48,437 nt of DNA from Chthoniobacter flavus (lineage in GTDB: Bacteria; Verrucomicrobiota; Verrucomicrobiia; Chthoniobacterales; Chthoniobacteraceae). The notes below the pieces were generated by a model. It searched no databases. It worked only from the letters and a program-made list of their open reading frames with translations, and was not told the origin of the DNA. Made by a program: the position numbers and the translations under genes. Positions 1 through 8,007 of the stretch are shown here, in pieces. Within the stretch, counting starts at the first letter, position 1, and every line of letters starts with the position of its first letter. The DNA lies in assembly GCA_945861435.1 (NCBI GenBank), contig CAMAUX010000041.1:1-48437 (forward strand), given 5' to 3'.

Positions 1-148
1 GGGCTCTACGCGATGAACCAAGCGACCACTGGCCGGGCCGTATAAGCGAACCGACTAAAGAATATTCGGAAAGCCGTGTGCGGGAAAACCGCCTGCACGG
101 TTTGATGAGAGGGGGCGCTGCGATAACACGCGGCGCCCCCTACTCTAC
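1..148 (+). mobile_element. Group II intron, 3' end only (domains V and VI)
   Basis: Bases 71-103 fold as a group II intron domain V: the 5' strand carries the AGC triad in AAGCCG, the hairpin is capped by a GAAA tetraloop, and the 3' strand has a two-base bulge before GCACGG. Bases 111-140 form a second hairpin (GGGGGCGC with GCGCCCCC) in the place of domain VI, and the intron probably ends at CTAC near 148. Bases 1-45 read without interruption to a TAA and may be the tail of the intron-encoded reverse transcriptase, but that piece is too short to prove it. The rest of the intron lies left of the window. Domain V is the most conserved part of these ribozymes, so the call rests on fold and motif. 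Confidence 0.8.
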
Positions 149-514
149 ATCATCTCAGTTGTTCGCGGAACTCGGCGTACGAGCCGTTGGTACGTTGCCA
201 GAGAGGCGATTTGCGAGGCTTGCGGACGGGGTAGATTTGCATGCGACTCCCATGCACCGAACCGAGTGGAGGGGCTTGGCCACGGGACTGTTCATGCGCC
301 GCAATGACTCCTCATGCGCCGCCCAAAGAGACCCTGCGCGGTGACTCAGTTTCATCTCTTCAGACCCGGAGGGATGCCGTGTGGTGGTCCGCAGTATTAC
401 TTCGACAAAGGCAGCCAACATCGATCAGACGTGCCTTCGGAGATCGGAGTGGATCCGTCCCAGTGGGGATTTGCACGTTTTTAGTCCCATCCGGTCACCG
501 CCACCCAACGCCTC
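149..514. other. Gene-free stretch downstream of the intron
   Basis: No convincing gene was found. The short open frames here have no recognisable protein signature and overlap on both strands. This would be the 3' exon side of the intron insertion, so it may hold remains of the interrupted locus. No promoter or terminator could be supported. Confidence 0.4.
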
Positions 515-1903
515 ATGAAACACCCCAAACGATTTCTCTTCGAAGGCCTGCTGGCAATTCGCCTCGTTGCGATCGCCTGCTTCGCTGCCGAACCCGCCGC
601 AGGCGACGGCAACGCGCGCATCGTCTTCATTGGCGACAGCATCACCGGTCAGGGGGGAGGCTGGTTGGGGGCGGGTTACGTGTTCAAGATGCGCGAGGCT
701 TTGAGCGCGGTGTATCCCGAGGCGAAGCACGAACTCGTGCCATTGGGTGGCAGTGGCATGGGCGTCAATGCGTGGCTGGCTCTGGCCAAGAACGAGACAA
801 AGCAGAAGCAGGATTTGGATGTGAAAGGTGTGGAGGTCGCCGCCGCGCTGTCGAAGCCGGCTGATGTGATGGTGGTGATGCTGGGTATGAACGATGTGCT
901 CGCCCCCTACGTGAACGACACGGATGCCAGCCTCGATCAATGGATCGCGAACTACCGCGAGTTGACCAGCGTGTTGAGTGCGAGGCTCAAGCCGAAGGTG
1001 ATCGCCCTAGCGACGATCACGCCGCAGACCGAGGATCCCGCGACGCCCGTGAACCGTGTGTTGGCGCGCATGAATCAACGCATAACGACTCTCGCCGCTG
1101 AGTTGAAAGCGAACGTGGTGCCGACCCATGCGACGTATTGGGACGTGCTCGCGGAGGGCCGCAAAATCCAGAGCGACTTCACCCTCGCGGGTGATCGGAT
1201 TCATCCGAATGCGCCCGGCCATGTCGCCGTCGCGATGGCGATGTTCAAGGGATTGAGCGAAGACAAAGCTGCCGCATGGTTGCGTGAAGAGCGTCTGGCC
1301 AAGGCGCTCTCCAGCCTGAAGCCCGGTGCCGTGCGCACCGCTCCGCCGCTCTGGCTGGTGGCGTCCGGCGTTGTCCTGAGGCCATGGAATGAAAAGCCCT
1401 CCGATGCTGATCTCGCGCCCAATCCCATCGACCTCGCCATCGAGCGCGGCGAAGATTTCACCAAAGCTGCCGCCAAGGAAGGTGGCGCACCGCTGGCGTG
1501 GCGCTCGTTCCAATCCAGCATCAACCTCACCGACGGAGCGAATCCGGGCAGTGTCGATTTCGCGGGCATCACCTTCTTTCAAAACTTCGAGGCGGGATAC
1601 GGTGCGCGCTGGATCCACAGCGGCACCGCGCGGCGGCTGAATCTGGAACTCAAGACCTCGGGCGTTGGTTCCGTGATCCGTCTCACTGCGTGGCTCAACG
1701 GTGGGCGGATCTATTCTGACTTCATCGATAAAGAGCCGAAGCGGCAGACCTCCCGCGAAGTCGATCTGCGCGCGGGCTGGAACGTGCTTGTTTTCAAGAG
1801 CTGCCACCGGACATGGCAATGGCAGCAGGCTCTCAATTTCACTGAGCTGGATGGTTCGATGCCGCAGGGGCTTGAGTACCGCGCGGCGGCTCCCTCGCAT
1901 TGA
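515..1903 (+). CDS. Secreted SGNH/GDSL hydrolase with C-terminal beta-sandwich-like domain
   Basis: The protein has 462 residues and begins with a basic, hydrophobic signal-like segment (about residues 1-29). The SGNH blocks are clear: GDSI with nucleophile Ser42, a Gly-rich block II near residues 78-83, GMND with Asn126, and DRIH with Asp227 and His230 as the rest of the triad. Such enzymes are esterases or lipases, often removing acetyl groups from polysaccharides; the substrate cannot be read here. The final 190 or so residues are not part of the catalytic fold. They contain a segment resembling the accessory beta-sandwich domains of sugar-acting enzymes (LNGG followed by a Trp-rich stretch near the end). 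It stands alone, with repeats downstream. Function is confident at the superfamily level only. Confidence 0.85.
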   Translation: MKHPKRFLFEGLLAIRLVAIACFAAEPAAGDGNARIVFIGDSITGQGGGWLGAGYVFKMREALSAVYPEAKHELVPLGGSGMGVNAWLALAKNETKQKQDLDVKGVEVAAALSKPADVMVVMLGMNDVLAPYVNDTDASLDQWIANYRELTSVLSARLKPKVIALATITPQTEDPATPVNRVLARMNQRITTLAAELKANVVPTHATYWDVLAEGRKIQSDFTLAGDRIHPNAPGHVAVAMAMFKGLSEDKAAAWLREERLAKALSSLKPGAVRTAPPLWLVASGVVLRPWNEKPSDADLAPNPIDLAIERGEDFTKAAAKEGGAPLAWRSFQSSINLTDGANPGSVDFAGITFFQNFEAGYGARWIHSGTARRLNLELKTSGVGSVIRLTAWLNGGRIYSDFIDKEPKRQTSREVDLRAGWNVLVFKSCHRTWQWQQALNFTELDGSMPQGLEYRAAAPSH

Positions 1904-2235
1904 CCTTCTACTGAAGGTTCGGAGGTGCCTCAGACTCCGCTCGAAAGGCGTTTTCGTGCGGCCGTGCGATTTCATTCTTCGTGCGCGGGGGGATGTGTGG
2001 ATCGAGTCTTTTGGGCGCGGTGTTGGGGAGATGGGAATTTGTGTTCCGGCTTCCCAAGGGCGGGCGGTAGTGCCCTGGATGTTGATCCGGTCATACAATA
2101 CGAGGGGTCGAGCGGCTCGACTTGGTTGCGTTTGGTCAGTGCGCGTTGGCGTCATCCCTCTCGCGCCGGACGCATGCAGGTGACATCCCCATTTCCACTC
2201 TTCATCTTCCTTCTCGCGCACCTGCCGGTGCGCAT
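1904..2235. other. Gene-free stretch before the first repeat cluster
   Basis: No gene with a recognisable signature was found. Several frames stay open on both strands because of high GC, without a signal peptide or domain. It leads directly into the repeat modules that begin at 2236. Confidence 0.4.
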
Positions 2236-2332
2236 CGCGTGGGAAACGCCATCCGGTGGTTCCCGCCATCCGCTTTGCGGATTGCGTTCACCAACCGGCT
2301 ATGGGCTTCCATGCCTCCGGCATGCTGAAGTT
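2236..2332 (+). repeat. Dispersed extragenic repeat B, copy 1
   Basis: This roughly 97 bp module recurs at 39991-40084 in the same orientation and at 40176-40278 inverted. Shared landmarks are CGCGTGGG, CCGGTGGTTCCC, a small palindrome around CCGCTTTGCGG, an ACCGGCTA block, and the palindrome CATGCCTCCGGCATG near the right end. The palindromes suggest a REP-like structured element. No coding potential is conserved between copies. Confidence 0.75.
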
Positions 2333-2345
2333 GGGGGGCCTGCTC

Positions 2346-2492
2346 ATTAATCCGGCCACAAAACACCAGCGATCGCGCGGGTCGATTTGGTTACGTTTTG
2401 GCAGTGCACATGAGCTTCATCCCTCGCTTGCCGGGCATCGAGACACTGCGTGCGGCGCATAATAACCGCGGGTATTTAATGGCCGGATTATT
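2346..2492 (+). repeat. Repeat A, copy 1: 147 bp element with terminal inverted repeats
   Basis: The left end reads ATTAATCCGGCCA and the right end is its near-perfect inverse (TGGCCGGATTATT). The interior matches 40403-40549 almost base for base when that copy is inverted, including the central TCGATTTGGTTACG block. The small size, terminal inverted repeats and lack of coding capacity resemble a MITE-like element. The transposase that would move it is not in the window. Confidence 0.8.
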
Positions 2493-2573
2493 GGGCGTCG
2501 TACATTACGGTGACACCCGGAAGGCCCATTCTCTGGGCGCGGCGCGGTCACCCTATTTCGCGATCCTCAATAA
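2493..2573 (+). repeat. Dispersed repeat C, copy 1
   Basis: The module starts GGGCGTCGTACATTACGG and ends TTCGCGATCCTCAATA. The same sequence, with scattered substitutions, lies inverted at 39777-39860. Here it sits directly between two repeat A copies, so A-C-A forms a compact array. Confidence 0.75.
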
Positions 2574-2618
2574 TAGTATTTCGGAACCCTCGACGGTGCG
2601 TGACCGGGCGCCCTTGTT

Positions 2619-2766
2619 ATTCATCCGGCCATGAAACCCCATCGGCATTGCCAGCCGATTTTGCAGCGCTTGAGGATTGCGCATTCGCCTCACCTTTTGC
2701 TGACCAAGGATTCAGGCGCCGCGTGGACTGCATCAGTATGGATAGTTAATCAATGGCCGGATTAAT
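2619..2766 (+). repeat. Repeat A, copy 3 (diverged)
   Basis: The ends are ATTCATCCGGCCA and TGGCCGGATTAAT, so the terminal inverted repeats match the other A copies. The length, 148 bp, is also almost identical. The interior is only loosely similar, which suggests an older copy or a different subfamily. The right end contains the stop codon of the DUF2851 gene on the minus strand. Confidence 0.65.
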
Positions 2767-4567
2767 CAGCATCCTGGGGTGATGGATTGGAAGGTGGGTG
2801 GGGTGGGGTTTGTGGGGATTCTTCACGCCAGCGGGCGAGTTGTTCGGGGAGTGGGCAATGGGCGCAGTCGCTATTATCGCGGAGGCAGAAGTCCTCGTAG
2901 ACTTGGAGCAGGCCTTGTTGCAGGGCGGCATGGCTGGTCCATGCCGCGGATGCAGACGGCTCCGGGCCCGTGCCGAAGAGACGCTGGCAGGCAGTAAGCA
3001 CACGACGGTTGACGCCCGCTGCGCGCAGGCGGGTGAAGTCCTCCCAAAGCGCCGGATTGCGGACGCAGGCGAGGGGGTAGAAGACGTTGGCCAGCATCGC
3101 GTTGGCGCGTGCGTCGCCGACGAGGGCCACGGGCTTGCGGCTGCGCTTGGAGTGGAGGGTGAAGTGGTGTTCCCAGAAGGGATGACGCAGCCGGCCCAGA
3201 AAGTCCGCGAGGGCGTGGAGTTCGCCGCGTTTGCGCCAGCGCCGGAGTTGATGCCAGTGGGTGATAAGTTGTGCCAGCGCAGCCAGTCTCCGCTGTGGAT
3301 GATTGGCGGGACGTTGTCCGCTGAGGACCCACCACGCGCGAGGGATGTCGAGCCGCTCGTACTCCGCGCGCCGCGGCCACCATGCATCCCAGAGCTTGCG
3401 GACATAATCACGGGATTCTGCGGATGGGGTTGAATGGGCGCGGGTGGAGGGGCCATGCGCGGATGGCCGGCCTTCGGTTCCCGTGAGAAACCCGGCGGCG
3501 CCAAAGAGCAGGCCTTCGGCGGCAGGCCCCGCGTTGAGCAGGGTGCGCAAGGGGATCCTTTGGGCGAGAAGGGTGAAGGGCAGTTTGTTGGCGCTGTAAC
3601 CGAGCGTGGCGGCGAGTGATTGGAAGAGCGCCTCCTCTTCGCCGTGGATCTGCTGGAGGGTCGCAAGCGCTGCGGCTTTGCGCAGGAGCCTGTGCCGGGC
3701 GGCGCTCAGAAGGATGGCGCGCACTTTTTCCTCAGGTAACGCGCGCAGAGGGCCGAGGCAGCGCCCCGGGCGTGCTTCTGGAACGGGACCGAGCGGTTTG
3801 CCATCGACTGCCGCGGGGTCGAGCCGGACCTGTGGGACGCCGCGATGGGCGAGGGTCCGGGTGAAGAAACGGTCCGGGCCTGTTCTGCAAAAGAGGTGGA
3901 GGACGACGTGCTCGTAGTCCGGATTGGCGGCGTGACCGTGCTGCTCCCAATCGCGGACATCGGTGTCCAACTCGATCGTACCGCGCACGGGTGGGCCGCC
4001 GCCGAAGGATACCGCAGCTTCGGCGAAGTCCGGTCCGGCCTGCCGGTTCCAGACGCCGAACTGGACTATTTCGGCGGGAACGCCGTCGGTGGTGAGGAAA
4101 GTACGGCCAAAGTCTCCGGCGAACCAGTGAGCTTGGAGTTCGTGTTCGGAGAATGTGCGAGGGACGGGGAGGAGGAGGGTTTCGTTGAGGCGAGCGGGGC
4201 GGAGTGCGAGGAGGCGGGAGTAGGCGTTGGGGTTGGGGTTGGCGGGCCATTCGGTGGGTCGGCCTGTGGTGGCGTTGCGGTGACGGTAGGGGGGTATGGA
4301 GGGAGGTGGGGAGAGAGGTGGGGAGAGAGGTGGGGAGAGAGGTGGGGAGAGAGGTGGGAGGGCGCGAGGCGATGCGGTGCTAGCACGCGTGGACGGTTCG
4401 GCTTTGGGGGCAGGGTTCTGGTTCATGAACAGCCCGATGCGCTGGGTTTCGGGATGGTCGTCGGGACGCTCCACGGGAGGGGCTGCGGAACGGTCCACGG
4501 GAGTTTGCGTGCTCTTCATGGGGATGCGGCTGACGCCTTTCCTTGCTGATTGAGCGTTGGAATCCAT
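2762..4567 (-). CDS. DUF2851 family protein
   Basis: The longest frame gives 601 residues. Residues about 125-600 match the pattern of the DUF2851 family: an EHELQAHWFAGDF segment, the ELDTDVRDWEQHGHAANPDYEHVVLHLF core, and a C-terminal Cys cluster (CLRDNSDCAHC). The function of this family is unknown. The first 120 residues are low complexity, rich in Pro and Ser, and contain four tandem PLSP units encoded by a 12 bp DNA repeat. An internal Met at about residue 48 (codon at 4424-4426) is an alternative start. The stop codon lies inside the terminal inverted repeat of repeat A copy 3. Repeats flank the gene on both sides, and it has no operon partner. Confidence 0.8.
   Translation of the reverse strand: MDSNAQSARKGVSRIPMKSTQTPVDRSAAPPVERPDDHPETQRIGLFMNQNPAPKAEPSTRASTASPRALPPLSPPLSPPLSPPLSPPPSIPPYRHRNATTGRPTEWPANPNPNAYSRLLALRPARLNETLLLPVPRTFSEHELQAHWFAGDFGRTFLTTDGVPAEIVQFGVWNRQAGPDFAEAAVSFGGGPPVRGTIELDTDVRDWEQHGHAANPDYEHVVLHLFCRTGPDRFFTRTLAHRGVPQVRLDPAAVDGKPLGPVPEARPGRCLGPLRALPEEKVRAILLSAARHRLLRKAAALATLQQIHGEEEALFQSLAATLGYSANKLPFTLLAQRIPLRTLLNAGPAAEGLLFGAAGFLTGTEGRPSAHGPSTRAHSTPSAESRDYVRKLWDAWWPRRAEYERLDIPRAWWVLSGQRPANHPQRRLAALAQLITHWHQLRRWRKRGELHALADFLGRLRHPFWEHHFTLHSKRSRKPVALVGDARANAMLANVFYPLACVRNPALWEDFTRLRAAGVNRRVLTACQRLFGTGPEPSASAAWTSHAALQQGLLQVYEDFCLRDNSDCAHCPLPEQLARWREESPQTPPHPPSNPSPQDAD
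4301..4358. repeat. 12 bp tandem repeat inside the DUF2851 N-terminal coding region
   Basis: About four copies of GGTGGGGAGAGA lie in the coding strand's complement and encode repeated PLSP in the protein. The unit is a multiple of three, so changes in copy number would keep the reading frame. Confidence 0.85.
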
Positions 4568-4893
4568 GCGGCTGAGAGGGGCAGCATGCGGCGCTGTTTC
4601 GGTTTGTCTCTGCGTTTCACGTGAGTGGGATGCGGTTTCTCGTGGTGGGTTCCTCGTTCTTGGTTATGGGCGGTGCTGTGGCCGCTGACACACACCGCGC
4701 TGCGCATTGAATACGCGGTACGCGGCCTGCACTTTGGGCGCACGTGGTCTGGTTAGCGGTGCCTACTCAGAAATCGCGGGCGCTAGGGGGGACGGACGTG
4801 GGGCGCGTGGGAGCCGGGTGGAGGGCGGTTCTCAAAGCGGGGGTGTTCGAGACGAAACCTGGCCTCGCCCTTGTTGCGCTTCTCGCCTTTCTT
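4568..4893. other. Gene-free stretch upstream of the DUF2851 gene
   Basis: No supported gene. It must hold the promoter of the minus-strand DUF2851 gene if that gene begins at 4567, but no convincing -35/-10 pair was recognised. The right end passes into repeat D. Confidence 0.4.
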
Positions 4894-5020
4894 GCGCCCC
4901 ATGCCGGGGCGCGAGAAGGGCGCTGATCCGAGAAAGTGTTGCCGGTCCCTATCGGCTCCACTCATTGCACCCGTGTGCCTGCCCGCGCCGCCCCCAAATA
5001 CCACGCCGAAGCGCCTTATA
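4894..5020 (+). repeat. Dispersed repeat D, copy 1
   Basis: It begins at a GC palindrome (GCGCCCCATGCCGGGGCGCG) and ends near CAAATACCACGCCGAAGC. The same module lies inverted at 39863-39990, and a partial form lies at 40276-40360. Shared blocks are the GGCGCGAGAAGG junction, the CAAATACCAC block and, with the partial copy, ATCGGCTCCACT. It is non-coding and evidently belongs to the same repeat set as A, B and C. Confidence 0.65.
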
Positions 5021-5057
5021 TCGGTGCTATTCCGGCCTGTCCCTATCGGTTTTCAAT

Positions 5058-5326
5058 GGCCCACGGAACGCACGGAATGCACGGAAGATGGAACAGACTC
5101 TCAGCCTTCTCATTCCTGATAATCCCTTCCGTGTCGTCCGTGTATTTCGCGGGCCAACCTTCATTTGTGGTTTCGCTTCATCAATGAGCAAGGGGCCCAC
5201 GGAACGCACGGAATGCACGGAAGATGAAACAGACTCTCAGCTTTCTCATTCCTCATAATCCCTTCCGTGTCGTCCGTGTGTTCCGTGGGCCAACCTTCAT
5301 CCGTGGTTCCTGCTCAATAATGAGCA
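5058..5326. repeat. Tandem pair of 133 bp hairpin repeats (CACGGAA type, repeat E)
   Basis: Unit 1 (5058-5190) and unit 2 (5194-5326) are nearly identical direct repeats. Each begins GGCCCACGGAACGCACGGAA and ends with the approximate reverse complement (CTTCCGTGTCGTCCGTG, then TTCCGTGGGCC in unit 2). Each unit could therefore fold into a long stem of about 28 bp around a 40-base loop. A degenerate relative lies at 35492-35588. No protein is conserved. Confidence 0.85.
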
Positions 5327-5494
5327 GACGTGTGGGCTTGGCGGGGGTTGGATGCAGGGCGTGCGCATTGTTCTCCGTGCCGGTGGTTTACCTCGTTCCG
5401 GGCTGAATAATGCCGTTGACTAGTGAACTCCGTGGAAGGGAGGGTTGTGATATTACCCCCCTCCCGCGCGGATTCCCCCCTCGCGCGCACTGCC

Positions 5495-7978
5495 ATGAAG
5501 ATTACAGTCCTCCTCCTCGGGATTTTGTCGGCCGTTACGGCCGTGGCGGCTTCTCCCCTTCAGCCCTTTGTGGAGAAGCATTGTGTGGAGTGTCACGGGG
5601 AGGACAAGCATAAGGCGGGGCTGCGTTTGGACACTCAGGGCGCGGATTTCCGCAATGAAAAGGCGGCGGGGACGTGGGCGCGTGTGTTCGACAGAATCGT
5701 GTCCGGCGAGATGCCGCCGCCGAAAAGCGAGCGCCCGCCCGAGGAGGATCGGCGTGCGGTTGCTGAGTTCCTTGGGGGGCAGTTGCATGCGGCGTCGCTG
5801 GAGAAACAGACGAAGCAGGGGCGGGTCCTCTTGCGCCGTCTCAACGGAGTGGAGTACGAGAACACGCTGCACGATCTGCTGGGCATCCACATTCCGCTTC
5901 GGGAGATGCTTCCGGAGGACAGCACGACTGCGGGGTTCGATAATGTGAGCACCGGGCTCGACCTATCGGCGACGCACTTCCTGCTTTATCAGGAGGCGGC
6001 GGCGAAGGCGGTGCGGTCCGTGGTGCCGATGCATCCGTCGCTCCCCTTTAGCGACACGCGCACGGCGGAGGTTTTCGTGAAGAAGGGGCCCAATTTTCAG
6101 CAGACGATGGGCCGGAGCGCGAAGATGCAGGGCGATGCGCTGGTGTTTTACAGCAAGCTTCCGCGCTACGGTCTCTGCGCCACCGCGGCGGTGCCGACAG
6201 CGGGACGTTATCGTGTGCAGTTGAAGGCGTGCGCGGTGGGGGCCGAGGCGAAGCCCATCCCGGTGGGTTTTATGACGGTGATGGAGAGCGGGCGTGAGTC
6301 GCCGGTGTTGCGGGATGTGCGCGACATCCCGCACGGGGAACCGCAGGTGATCGAGTTCGAGTTCGATCTGGAGCGGCGCCAGGCCTTTGTCGTGAACCTT
6401 CTCACGACATGGGACATCCGGATTTTCAAAAAGCCCATCGACGAATACACGGGGCCCGGCTTGCTCGTGGAGTCGATCCATATCGAGGGGCCGCTCGATG
6501 TGTTTCCTCCGCGCAGTTATGAAACGCTTTTCGCGGGCGTGCCCCTGAAGGCGCGTTCCGTTGCGCGGGCGGAGATGGCGGGGGCGAAGCCGCCGGTGGT
6601 TGCGCCGAACCGGTCGGAATCGGTGTGGTTGAACGACCCGCTCGTCCCGGATTCCGCCACACCCCGGGAGGATGCGGAGCGGTTGATGCGCGCGTTTCTG
6701 CCGCGCGCGTTTCGGCGGCCCGTGAGCGAGGAGGTGCAGCGGCACTTCGTCCAGCGGGTCCTCGCGAAGCTGGATGAGAAGTCCCCGTTTTTTGATGCGA
6801 TGAGTTTCGGCTACAAGCTGATCCTCTCTTCGCCGGACTTTCTTTTTCTCACGGGCGCTCCGGCTGCGGAGGTGGGCGTCAACGCGGCGGGAGACCTTGC
6901 GTCGCCGAAGCTGGACGATTACTCGCTTGCGGAGCGGCTTTCGTACTTTCTGTGGTCGTCGATGCCGGACGACGAGCTGCTTGCGGTGGCTGGCAGGAGC
7001 GAGTTGAGCAAGCCTGCGGTGCTGCATGCGCAGGTGGAGCGGATGCTGAAATCGCCGCGTGCGCACCGATTCACCGACCATTTCGCCGGGCAGTGGCTGG
7101 ACCTGCGCAAGCTCGACTTCACCATTCCGGATCCTCAGCTCTACGGCGACTTCGACCAGCTGCTGCTGTGGGCGATGCCGCGTGAGACGCAGTTGTTTTT
7201 TGAGGAGGTCCTGCGCAGCGACATGAGCCTCCTCAACTTCGTCGACTCCGACTGGACGATGCTGAATGAAAGGCTCGCCGCCCTGTACGGAATCCCCGGT
7301 GTGAGCGGCAGCGGTTTTCGCCGGGTGAATCTCGCGCCGGAGAGTCATCGGGGTGGAGTGATGACGCAGGCCAGTATTTTGAAGGTGACCGCCGATGGTA
7401 CGCGCACATCGCCGGTGCTGCGCGGGAAGTGGATCTTGGAGCGCATCGTGGGCAAGCCTCCATCGCCTCCTCCGCCGGACGTGCCTGCGATCGAGCCGGA
7501 TATCCGCGGTGCCACCACGATTCGGCAGCAGCTCGACAAGCATCGCAACACCCCGGCGTGCGCCACCTGCCACGTCCACATCGACCCACCGGGCTTTGCC
7601 CTGGAGAACTTCGACCCCATCGGCAATTGGCGCGAATTTTATCGCGGCACCGAGCGCACGAAGGCGTATCCGATGCCGCTGTTTCCGACGAGTGGTCGCG
7701 GGGTTTACCGGGGGTCGGATGTGGAGCAGGGTGGGGTTACGCCGGAGGGGAAGGCGTTCAAGGACATCGCCGATTACAAGAAGCTGCTCCTTGAGGACAA
7801 GGATCAGTTGGCTCGCAGCCTGACGAGGAAGCTCATGATTTACGCGACGGGCGCGGACATTGAGTTTGCGGACCGGGAGGTGGTCGAGCAGGTCGTCGCA
7901 AACATCCGCGCTAAGAATTACGGGTTCCGCACGCTCGTGCATGAAGTCGTCCAGAGTCGTGTATTCCTGAACAGATAA
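5495..7978 (+). CDS. PSD-type cytochrome-like protein (DUF1587/1595/1592/1588/1585)
   Basis: From the ATG at 5495 the product has 827 residues. This start gives a clean signal peptide (MKITVLLLGILSAVTAVAA), unlike the longer open frame. A c-type haem motif CVECH (Cys30, Cys33, His34) opens the mature protein. The planctomycete-type domains follow in order: a PSD3 block near RLNGVEYENTLHDLLG, a PSD5 segment near FLPRAFRRPVSEEV, PSD4, a PSCyt3 block with GGVMTQASILKVTADGTRTS, and C-terminal PSD2 (YATGADIEF). A CATCH motif in the PSCyt3-PSD2 linker is a possible second haem site. The family is periplasmic and probably redox active, but its reaction is unknown. It is followed after 29 bases by a DUF1552 gene, the usual partner. 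Confidence 0.9.
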   Translation: MKITVLLLGILSAVTAVAASPLQPFVEKHCVECHGEDKHKAGLRLDTQGADFRNEKAAGTWARVFDRIVSGEMPPPKSERPPEEDRRAVAEFLGGQLHAASLEKQTKQGRVLLRRLNGVEYENTLHDLLGIHIPLREMLPEDSTTAGFDNVSTGLDLSATHFLLYQEAAAKAVRSVVPMHPSLPFSDTRTAEVFVKKGPNFQQTMGRSAKMQGDALVFYSKLPRYGLCATAAVPTAGRYRVQLKACAVGAEAKPIPVGFMTVMESGRESPVLRDVRDIPHGEPQVIEFEFDLERRQAFVVNLLTTWDIRIFKKPIDEYTGPGLLVESIHIEGPLDVFPPRSYETLFAGVPLKARSVARAEMAGAKPPVVAPNRSESVWLNDPLVPDSATPREDAERLMRAFLPRAFRRPVSEEVQRHFVQRVLAKLDEKSPFFDAMSFGYKLILSSPDFLFLTGAPAAEVGVNAAGDLASPKLDDYSLAERLSYFLWSSMPDDELLAVAGRSELSKPAVLHAQVERMLKSPRAHRFTDHFAGQWLDLRKLDFTIPDPQLYGDFDQLLLWAMPRETQLFFEEVLRSDMSLLNFVDSDWTMLNERLAALYGIPGVSGSGFRRVNLAPESHRGGVMTQASILKVTADGTRTSPVLRGKWILERIVGKPPSPPPPDVPAIEPDIRGATTIRQQLDKHRNTPACATCHVHIDPPGFALENFDPIGNWREFYRGTERTKAYPMPLFPTSGRGVYRGSDVEQGGVTPEGKAFKDIADYKKLLLEDKDQLARSLTRKLMIYATGADIEFADREVVEQVVANIRAKNYGFRTLVHEVVQSRVFLNR

Positions 7979-8007
7979 CTCGCCGGGTTTCTCAGCCTTC
8001 TCCCCCC

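Noticed and set aside
78-864. Several short overlapping frames at the left edge
   Set aside because: They run through the intron hairpins or overlap the SGNH hydrolase in another frame, and lack signatures.
1007-2269. Minus-strand frame opposite the SGNH hydrolase and the following gap
   Set aside because: It overlaps the hydrolase catalytic region, has no domain, and runs into the repeat zone.
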